Positions 1-5,338 of a stretch of DNA of 23,264 nucleotides are shown in pieces (position 1 is the first letter of the stretch; every line of letters begins with the position of its first letter). The notes under the pieces are model-generated. The model was given only the letters and a program-made list of their open reading frames with translations, had not been told where the DNA came from and did no database searches. The DNA is taken from NCBI GenBank assembly GCA_036558305.1, contig DATBFX010000359.1, positions 1-23,264 on the forward strand, in the 5' to 3' direction. Position numbers and translations under genes: made by a program. The DNA is from DATBFX01 sp036558305. Its GTDB lineage: Bacteria > Chloroflexota > Chloroflexia > Thermomicrobiales > UBA6265.

Positions 1-2
1 AC

Positions 3-122
3 GGCGACCAGCGGGGGCACCACCTGTGGTGGCTGTCGCACCTGCCGAGGGCGGAGGGGGAGACGGACGGGGTGAGCAACAATTGGTGGACGTATATCGT
101 GGATCCGAATCTGGCGCCGTGA
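3..122 (+). CDS. C-terminal end of an unrecognised protein (partial)
   Basis: This open frame enters from the left edge and ends at the TGA at 120-122, giving the last 39 residues of a protein. The tail is rich in Trp and His (HHLWWLSHLP, then NNWWTYIVDPN). Such aromatic density is unlikely in a chance frame of GC-rich DNA, so I take it as coding. I do not recognise the family and assign no function. It is followed 66 bases later by the Phd-type antitoxin on the same strand. Confidence 0.5.
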   Translation, partial: GDQRGHHLWWLSHLPRAEGETDGVSNNWWTYIVDPNLAP

Positions 123-147
123 GTTACGGGCGGGCACCGCATATACT
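119..147 (+). promoter_or_regulatory. Possible promoter of the Phd/PIN locus
   Basis: A good -10 hexamer TATACT lies at 142-147, 41 bases before the antitoxin ATG. The hexamer 17 bases upstream (119-124, GTGAGT) matches the -35 consensus poorly and overlaps the end of the preceding gene. Antitoxins of this family usually repress their own promoter, but I cannot point to a clear operator palindrome. Confidence 0.3.
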
Positions 148-188
148 CACCTCCAGGACTCGACGCGTTTCGGGATAAAGGATCCAAC

Positions 189-491
189 ATGGTGCGAACA
201 ATCTCCGCACGCGATGCGACAGCGAACTTCGCCGACGTGCTTGGATCGATCTCTCAATCCAAAGAGACGATCATCGTCGAGGAAGCGGGTGAGCCGGTCG
301 CGGTGATGATCTCCCCGGAGGACTACCGGGAGCAGGCGTGGCAACGGTTCTGGGCCACCGTCGATCGGATCCAGGAACGCAACGCCGATACAGATCCTGA
401 CGAGGTTTATCGCGACGTGACGGAAGTGGTCGAGGAGGTTCGCCAGGAGCGGCATGACCGAGCGCGCGCGGCCCTGGCGGGCGGTTCTTGA
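189..491 (+). CDS. Phd/YefM-family antitoxin
   Basis: A 100-residue protein with the Phd/YefM fold signature. The N-terminus RTISARDATANFADVLGSI is followed by the strand-turn-strand IIVEEAGEPVAVMISPEDYRE at about residues 33-53, typical of type II antitoxins that dimerise, bind the operator and neutralise a partner through a C-terminal tail. The tail here (about residues 54-100) is charged and helical, as expected for toxin binding. The length is normal. The gene overlaps by 38 bases the start of a PIN-domain toxin frame at 454, the usual arrangement for this pairing. The toxin is interrupted, so the antitoxin is now probably an orphan that may still regulate its own promoter. Confidence 0.9.
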   Translation: MVRTISARDATANFADVLGSISQSKETIIVEEAGEPVAVMISPEDYREQAWQRFWATVDRIQERNADTDPDEVYRDVTEVVEEVRQERHDRARAALAGGS

Positions 492-594
492 CACCAACCT
501 GCTGGTCAGTGGCTTCGTCTCCAAAATCGAGGCACCGTATGCGCTGACGCAGCGGTGATACGACCGCGCATTCGTGATTGCGATCACGCCCCAC
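454..594 (+). pseudogene. PIN-domain toxin remnant, stopped at codon 35
   Basis: The ATG at 454 overlaps the antitoxin gene and opens a frame with a clear PIN-family N-terminus. RAVLDTNLLVSGF (residues 9-21) carries the first conserved acidic residue (D13) of the Mg-dependent ribonuclease active site and resembles the COG1569 group. After 34 residues a TGA occurs at 556-558. The same frame then continues with YDRAFVIAITP, which fits the next helix and strand of a PIN domain. The codon before it reads Arg, so the TGA probably replaced TGG (Trp), as in the common W-x-x-G-x-F pattern. PIN similarity fades by about 594 and the frame closes at 655-657, so the C-terminal two thirds, with the other catalytic acids, are also missing. 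No active nuclease is expected. Confidence 0.75.
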
Positions 595-661
595 ACGCCT
601 CGCCAGACATGCTCAACACGCATGTGCAGTGAGTCGTGGCCGTGGGTGGTACGCTAGGACC

Positions 662-1183
662 ATGGACGTCCCATCGGCCGACCACCCGCCGCTTCCCCTC
701 ACGATCGCGGAACCGACTCGGTTCGCGGGGGTCGCGGCCATCGCCGACCTCTATCCGGGCATGAGTGCCGAGGAAAAACGGAGCATGATCGAGCAGGATC
801 TCGGCCCGGCGTTCGCCGCCAGCCTGGAGCGGCGGCGCACGATCCTGCTGGCGACGGTCGGCGACCGCCTCGTCGGGACCGTCCAGGTCGCCTGGGAGAA
901 CGCGGCGGAAGAACCGGCGCTCCTACCGCCGGGCGCGGCGGTCATCCACCATTTCCGGACCCACCCCGACCACCGCCGGCGGGGGATCGGACGCCGCCTG
1001 ATGGACGAGGTCGAACGGCTTGCGCGCCGGCGGAACGTCGCGGTGCTGACGCTCGGGGTCGAGCCCGCCAACGCGAACGCCCGCCGCCTGTACGCGAAGT
1101 GGGGCTTCCGCGAGTTCCTGACCTACCGCGGACGACAGGGCGCGGCCATGATCGGGATGCGCAAGCGATTGGCCCCGGCCTAG
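662..1183 (+). CDS. GNAT-family N-acetyltransferase
   Basis: A 173-residue protein of the Gcn5-related acetyltransferase fold, which moves an acetyl group from acetyl-CoA to an amine; the substrate cannot be told. Motif A, which binds the CoA pyrophosphate, is HHFRTHPDHRRRGIGRRLM at about residues 96-114, with the R-R-G-I-G loop at 106-110. Motif B is ANARRLYAKWGFRE near residues 140-153. The frame is open further upstream to 578, but the ATG at 662 gives a normal GNAT length. No strong ribosome site precedes it, and a TACGCT hexamer lies only 8 bases upstream, so the mRNA may be leaderless. It lies between two toxin-antitoxin loci. GNAT proteins can themselves be toxins of tRNA-acetylating systems, but those pair with an RHH antitoxin directly upstream, which this one lacks; an ordinary acetyltransferase is more likely. 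Confidence 0.88.
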   Translation: MDVPSADHPPLPLTIAEPTRFAGVAAIADLYPGMSAEEKRSMIEQDLGPAFAASLERRRTILLATVGDRLVGTVQVAWENAAEEPALLPPGAAVIHHFRTHPDHRRRGIGRRLMDEVERLARRRNVAVLTLGVEPANANARRLYAKWGFREFLTYRGRQGAAMIGMRKRLAPA

Positions 1184-1363
1184 ACGTCCCACGTCCGGCC
1201 TGCGCCGGCTTCACACGTGCGTCAAGCATGCCGTGGCGAGCGGTGCACTCTAATTGCGTGCCGAACACGAAGGGGTGCTGGCCAGACCGCGTCGGTCCTC
1301 GGTCAGACGTTGCTACCCAAACCCGGCTCGGTTTGCTAGGCTGGGAGGGAGGAGGACCACCCA

Positions 1364-1639
1364 ATGAGCGTGACCCTGACGCCCCAAACCGAAGAGCGTA
1401 TCCGGCACTGGATCGAAACGGGGCGATATCCCGATGCCGAGGCGGTGATCGACAGGGCGCTAGAGGCGCTGGAACACGAGGAGCAGGCGCGCTTCCTCAA
1501 ACTGCGCGAGTTGGTCCTGGCCGGTCACAATAGCGGTCCGGGCGAGGAACTGACTGAGGAGTTGTGGGACCGGATGGAGCGTGAGGCCGAGGAAGCCTAC
1601 CTGCGGGGCGAAAAGCCGAGTCCGCATGTCTGCCCGTAG
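1364..1639 (+). CDS. ParD-like ribbon-helix-helix antitoxin
   Basis: A 91-residue protein. The short N-terminal strand SVTLTPQTEERIRHWIETG followed by YPDAEAVIDRALEALE matches the ParD/CopG ribbon-helix-helix, which binds operator DNA as a dimer. The acidic C-terminal half (about 45-91) is of the type that wraps the toxin. A strong ribosome site (GGGAGGGAGGAGG, 1343-1355) supports the ATG at 1364. It overlaps the ParE frame at 1626 by 14 bases, so the two were translationally coupled. The downstream toxin has an internal stop, leaving this antitoxin intact but without a working partner here. Confidence 0.87.
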   Translation: MSVTLTPQTEERIRHWIETGRYPDAEAVIDRALEALEHEEQARFLKLRELVLAGHNSGPGEELTEELWDRMEREAEEAYLRGEKPSPHVCP

Positions 1640-1934
1640 GTGCCGGCTCGTCGTCCAACCCGGAGCGCAGGCGGACATCCGCGCCATTCTGCTCTACACC
1701 CGAGAACGCTGGGGTGTCGAGCAACGCCGCCGCTACGGCATCCAACTCAACCGGGCGCTGCGCTCGCTTCTCGACTACCCAGAACGCGGTCGGCCCCGTG
1801 ATGAGCTCTATTCCGGTTGCCGGAGCCTCCCGGTCGAGTAACATGTCGTCTTCTCCTACCTCACCGACGGCGAGGTTGTCATCGATCGGGTCCTCCACGG
1901 CAGCCAGGAAGCGCCCGGTAAGGTCGGTCTGTAA
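1626..1934 (+). pseudogene. ParE toxin with an in-frame nonsense codon
   Basis: From the ATG at 1626 the frame encodes a RelE/ParE-fold toxin: SARRCRLVVQPGAQADIRAI, then LLYTRERWGVEQRRRYGIQL and RALRSLLDYPERGRPRDEL, ending in the conserved GCRSLPVE. ParE proteins poison DNA gyrase. At codon 72 (1839-1841) there is a TAA. The frame resumes at once with HVVFSYLTDGEVVIDRVLHG, exactly the C-terminal strands that close a ParE fold, and stops normally at 1932-1934. The site is Gln or Arg-His in relatives, so a single C-to-T change of CAA explains the stop. Total length without the stop is 102 codons, normal for ParE. The rest of the frame is undamaged, so the inactivation is recent, or the base is an error, or the stop is read through. 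Confidence 0.85.
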
Positions 1935-2181
1935 ACGCCGACCGGGCCAAACGCATCGGTCCGTGGAACATCCTCTGTCTCGTTCCGTCGTCTCCCCCAA
2001 TGTGACCAGGACGAACGGCCCTGGCAATGCTGCCGAGACTGCCCGGTCGCGAACGCCACGCCGCGATTTGGCATTTGTGCCGACGCATATCGGCGCCCTC
2101 CACGGCAGGATGGGTCGCGAGCCGGACAGAGCCCGGTCTCGATACGACCAATCGACTCCACGCCGATCGGAGGCAGTGACG

Positions 2182-2481
2182 ATGATCAATCGGGGACTTC
2201 GGACGTTTCTCCTCTTTGTCTGCCTCGGCGCCGCGCTCGCCCTCGCCGTCTTCGGAGGCACAAGAACCGGCTTCGCCTCCTACTCCGTCGGGACGATGGA
2301 GAAACCCAAACCGCCGCTCTCACGACCGCGGATGGACTGCTCGAGCACGCGCGAGTGGTTGCACTACTACGTCAACATGGACAGCTATTGGTGGGAACAA
2401 GGCGACTACGACATCGCCCAGGACTACAACGACGCCGCCGACAAGATGTACCAACGCGGCCTCGACCTCGGCTGCTGGTAA
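2182..2481 (+). CDS. Small secreted protein of unknown function
   Basis: A 99-residue protein with a Sec-type signal peptide: basic MINRGLR, a hydrophobic stretch FLLFVCLGAALALAVFG, and a likely cleavage site near residue 30. The mature part is rich in Tyr and Trp (WLHYYVNMDSYWWEQGDYDIAQDY) and carries two Cys, one near the start and one as the next-to-last residue (DLGCW at the end), which may form a disulfide. A GGAGG at 2169-2173, 8 bases before the ATG, fixes the start. I do not recognise the family. It converges on the MlrC-like gene, with a hairpin repeat between the two. Confidence 0.7.
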   Translation: MINRGLRTFLLFVCLGAALALAVFGGTRTGFASYSVGTMEKPKPPLSRPRMDCSSTREWLHYYVNMDSYWWEQGDYDIAQDYNDAADKMYQRGLDLGCW

Positions 2482-2499
2482 CCCCCGCATCCGCATAAG

Positions 2500-2542
2500 C
2501 CCCCTCTCCCTCGGAAGGGAGAGGGGGTCAGGGGGTGAGGGC
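2500..2542. repeat. G/C-rich hairpin repeat, copy 1 (between convergent genes)
   Basis: A perfect 12-bp stem (arms 2500-2511 and 2516-2527) closes a CGGA tetraloop and is followed by a run ending in GGGGGTGAGGGC. A second copy at 19547-19589 matches at 41 of 43 positions. It lies between the ends of two convergent genes and could act as a transcription barrier on both strands, though neither side has a U-tract. The TCA at 2528-2530, read on the minus strand, is the stop codon of the MlrC-like gene. Confidence 0.85.
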
Positions 2543-4012
2543 CGAATCCCCTATCGCCTCGTCCAACGGCCAGATCGGCCGCGACACCCTTCGGTACGGC
2601 AACTGCGCCAGGTTGCTCGTCGTGAACCCCGGCGTGTCGCAGCGGATCGTCGTCCCCGCCAGGTGGTCGAATCCGGCCCGGAAGTGCTGCTGCGACTTCA
2701 ACGCCACCACCCGGTACCGCGTCACGTCGATCCCGTGCAGCAGGAACACCTCCGCGTCCAACGTCTGCGTCCGCACCGACGAGACCAGCACGTCGACGTT
2801 CCCGATTACCAGCCGCGCCATCTTCCCGAGATCGACCTGCCGTCCCGCCCCCATCGGCGTCGTGTAGCGGAACCGGCCGTCGGTCAGGCACTTCACGTAG
2901 GCGCTCGCCTCGATCGGCGCCCCGTGCAGCTCATCCCACTTCCCACCCAGCCGCACGTCGATCTTCTCCCCCGCCCCCGCCGCGTGCGCCTGCCCTGCCG
3001 TCTCCGGATCGGCAATAAACCCGAAGCACGTCTGCGGTCGGTCGGCCGCCAGCAGCGCCCGCAAGAGGTGCGTCCCGTCCCCCGGTGCCCCGCCCCCCGG
3101 ATTGTCCGAGACCTCCGCCACGATCACCGGCAACCGCTCCGCCGCCAGCGCCTGCCGAACCGCCTCCTCCGCCCCCGGCAGATCGCGCAAGAAGGCGTCG
3201 CGCGTCGCCACGATCCGGCGCGCCACGTCCTGCGCCGCCGCGCGGGCGAGTTCGGCGTCGCCGTCGGCGGTGGCAAGGACACTCGTCGCCACGATCGGCA
3301 CGTCGGTGTGCGGAAATCCGTGGGTAAAGGCGCAATCGATGATCCCCGGTTTCTCTTCCCAGGCGAAGCAGAGTTCGTTGATCGCCCGCGCCGGCCCGTC
3401 GACCGTCGTCGAGGGCGGGATCATCAGTGGCAACGTCTCCAGATGCATCACCGGCCGCGCCTCGCCGCGCACGATCTGCGCCGCCAGCGCGACCGCCTCC
3501 TTGCCCCGCTCCACCCCGTCGACGTGCGGATACTCGTGGCAGTAGAGTAGCGCGTTCGCGTGCTCGACCATCGCCGGCGTCGTGTGCCCGTGCAGATCGA
3601 GCGTCACCACGATCGGCAATTCCCGCCCGACCACCTCCCGCAACTCGCCGAGGATCGTCCCTTCGACGTCGTCGATCCCCTCCGCCGAGCCCGCCCCGTG
3701 CAGCGATAGGCAGATCGCATCGATCCGCCCCGCCGCCCGGATCGCCCCGAACAACTCGTCCCGGATCGTCTCGTAGGCGCGCCGGGAGATCGTCGCCGAC
3801 GGTTCCGTCGAGGTCGCGAACGTCGGCACGATCTCGATCCCCAGCCGCTCGCCCGCCGCGATCATCCCACCCAACTCGTCCCGCACCCCCCGGTGGTTCG
3901 CCAGGATCTCCGCGCCCGCCTCCCAATGCCGCCGCCGAAAATCCTCCACCTCCGTCAGACCGGGACAAAACGTGTTCGTCTCGTGGGCAAACTCGCCGAT
4001 CGCGATGCGCAT
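2528..4012 (-). CDS. MlrC/M81-family metallopeptidase-like protein
   Basis: A 494-residue protein of the M81 (microcystinase C, MlrC) family. The N-terminus RIAIGEFAHETNTFCPG is the family signature, followed by SLHGAG (about residue 103) and LDLHGHTTPAMVEHANAL (about 138-155), which carry the likely metal-binding Asp and His residues. The C-terminal DUF1485-type domain contains SDNPGGGAPGDGTHLLRALL and ends with the usual LKSQQHFRAGFDHLAGTT. MlrC of sphingomonads completes microcystin breakdown; most relatives, including this one, have no known substrate and are probably peptidases or amidohydrolases. Length is normal. The start is supported by GAGGGGGG just upstream. The last residues ALTP and the stop codon fall within the hairpin repeat at 2500-2542. 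Confidence 0.9.
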   Translation of the reverse strand: MRIAIGEFAHETNTFCPGLTEVEDFRRRHWEAGAEILANHRGVRDELGGMIAAGERLGIEIVPTFATSTEPSATISRRAYETIRDELFGAIRAAGRIDAICLSLHGAGSAEGIDDVEGTILGELREVVGRELPIVVTLDLHGHTTPAMVEHANALLYCHEYPHVDGVERGKEAVALAAQIVRGEARPVMHLETLPLMIPPSTTVDGPARAINELCFAWEEKPGIIDCAFTHGFPHTDVPIVATSVLATADGDAELARAAAQDVARRIVATRDAFLRDLPGAEEAVRQALAAERLPVIVAEVSDNPGGGAPGDGTHLLRALLAADRPQTCFGFIADPETAGQAHAAGAGEKIDVRLGGKWDELHGAPIEASAYVKCLTDGRFRYTTPMGAGRQVDLGKMARLVIGNVDVLVSSVRTQTLDAEVFLLHGIDVTRYRVVALKSQQHFRAGFDHLAGTTIRCDTPGFTTSNLAQLPYRRVSRPIWPLDEAIGDSALTP

Positions 4013-4104
4013 CGCCCCCCCTCATCCTCATCACCACTTCCGATCGCTTCTCCGCGCCCCCCATTATCCACAACTCCCAAGCCCTGTCCGCCTGTCCCAC
4101 TCCC

Positions 4105-4135
4105 CCGCCTTCCGCCCTCCGCCTTCCGCCCTCCG
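4105..4135. repeat. Heptamer tandem array (CCGCCYT)x4
   Basis: Four tandem heptamers alternate CCGCCTT and CCGCCCT (4105-4132) and end with a partial unit. On the minus strand the array begins directly after the stop codon of the response-regulator remnant. The 18 bases TGACGGAGGGCGGAAGGC, including that stop, recur exactly at the stop codon of LuxR-ATPase 1 (7904-7921). Confidence 0.75.
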
Positions 4136-4674
4136 TCACAACCACCCCTTCTCCTCCGCCGCCCGCACCGCCTCGACCCGGTTGCGCGCCCCCAGTTTGC
4201 CGATCGCCGTGTGCAGGTAGTTCCGCACCGTCCCTTCCGACAGGAACAGCGACTCGGCGATCTCCGCCATCGTGTCGCCGTGTCCCGAAGCCGCCAGCAC
4301 CCCCTGCTCCCGCTCCGTCAGCGGATTCGGTCCCTCGCTCAATGCCGCCGTCGCCAGCGCCGGATCGATCACCCGCTCCCCCGCCATCGCCCGCCGGATC
4401 GCCGTCGCCAGCTCGGTCGCCGGTGCGTCTTTCACCAAAAACCCGACGACCCCGCCCTCCATCGCCCGCCGCAGATACCCCGGTCGCCCAAACGTCGTCA
4501 GAATCAAAACCCGGCACGACGGCAACCGCTCGTGCAACGCCCGCGCCGCCGCCAACCCGTCCAACCCCGGCATCTCGATGTCGAGCAACGCCACATCCGG
4601 CCGCGTCGCCACCTCGTCCCCCGCCCTACCTCCGCCACGATCTCGAAATCCTCCTCCAACGCCAGCAACGCCGG
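4136..4674 (-). pseudogene. NarL/DesR-type response regulator, truncated and frameshifted
   Basis: The minus-strand frame ending at 4136 encodes a recognisable response regulator. It has the receiver phosphoacceptor strand RPDVALLDIEMPGLDGLAAA, the conserved Lys of GFLVKDAP, and a C-terminal LuxR-type HTH (NPLTEREQGVLAAS to VRNYLHTAIGKLGARNRVEA). The receiver N-terminus is broken. Just upstream, the piece ALLALEEDFEIVAEVGRG lies in another frame (about 4618-4671), so a frameshift occurs near 4618-4622. Several residues usual between GRGDEV and RPDV are also absent, suggesting a small deletion. The segment that should hold the N-terminal acidic pair (xxDDQ) cannot be found in any frame. Without it the receiver cannot be phosphorylated normally. 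A shorter product with only the HTH cannot be excluded. No partner histidine kinase is seen. Confidence 0.8.
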
Positions 4675-4905
4675 CAGCCAAACGAAACTCAACGGCACCC
4701 AGAGCCAGTGCAACCCCATACTCTTCCGAACATCCGCATCCGACATGCGCTCGTTCATCCGGCGATCTTCTCCTCGTCCCGCCGGTACGCCCGGAGCGCC
4801 ACCGCGGAGACGACCACATTGCCGAGCAACCGGAGGTGCTCGCTGCCGAATTGTCCGTCCGCATCCCCGCCGCGTGCCACGCCTCCCCCGCGAAGCGGTT
4901 CGTCC
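4675..4905 (-). other. Decayed stretch with overlapping short frames
   Basis: No intact gene is convincing here. One minus-strand frame ends at 4755 with VVVSAVALRAYRRDEEKIAG, and a second starts at 4758 with an ATGA overlap, continuing through a hydrophobic SMGLHWLWVPLSFVWLPALL into the regulator remnant. These may be relics of a small membrane protein fused by deletion to the truncated response regulator. Confidence 0.3.
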
Positions 4906-5109
4906 TCACGTTCGCATCCCGACGCCGCACAACCCACCGTTGACCGGACACCCGATCACCAAGCCGCCCCGCGTCGCGCCGTACCACACCGCGGCGCCGG
5001 CGAGCATGAGCAGCAGCGTCAGCAGGACCGCGCCGACCACCAGCGCCGTCTCGCCGTGGTTGACCGCGGGCTCCTCCGAGCACATCGCTGCCGCATCCAT
5101 CTCCAACAT
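4906..5109 (-). CDS. Small single-span membrane protein, unknown
   Basis: A 67-residue frame starting at 5109, or at a second ATG nine bases inside it. Residues about 20-45 (ETALVVGAVLLTLLLMLAGAAVWYGA) form one transmembrane helix. The tail GLVIGCPVNGGLCGV holds two Cys. I do not recognise a family. It lies upstream of, and on the same strand as, the broken response regulator, and divergent from LuxR-ATPase 1. It could be a surviving member of a lost membrane or two-component operon, or a chance frame in degraded DNA. Confidence 0.45.
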   Translation of the reverse strand: MLEMDAAAMCSEEPAVNHGETALVVGAVLLTLLLMLAGAAVWYGATRGGLVIGCPVNGGLCGVGMRT

Positions 5110-5338
5110 CTCTTATCCCGCCCCCTTTGCCTTTTCTGGACCCCGATCCCACTCGGATCGACTGTCGACGAGTCCAGGGGTGCGCCGATCACCCCGTTAG
5201 TGAAAGCGATCACGATCCCCACGTGACTTTTGTCATGCGTCTGCACCGGCCGGTCCAGAATGTGCCAAAATTGAGCAAAACTCACGTTCTCGCGATCGCC
5301 GAAGCTGCGCCCAACACCGCGGGAGAACCAGTTCCGGG

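Noticed and set aside
662..1183. GNAT protein as the toxin of an acetyltransferase toxin-antitoxin pair
   Set aside because: Such toxins follow a ribbon-helix-helix antitoxin gene directly; here the RHH gene lies 180 bases downstream and is coupled to ParE.
5230..5261. TTGTCA ... CAGAAT as the promoter of LuxR-ATPase 1
   Set aside because: The spacing is 20 bases and the -10 hexamer is poor; not enough to call.
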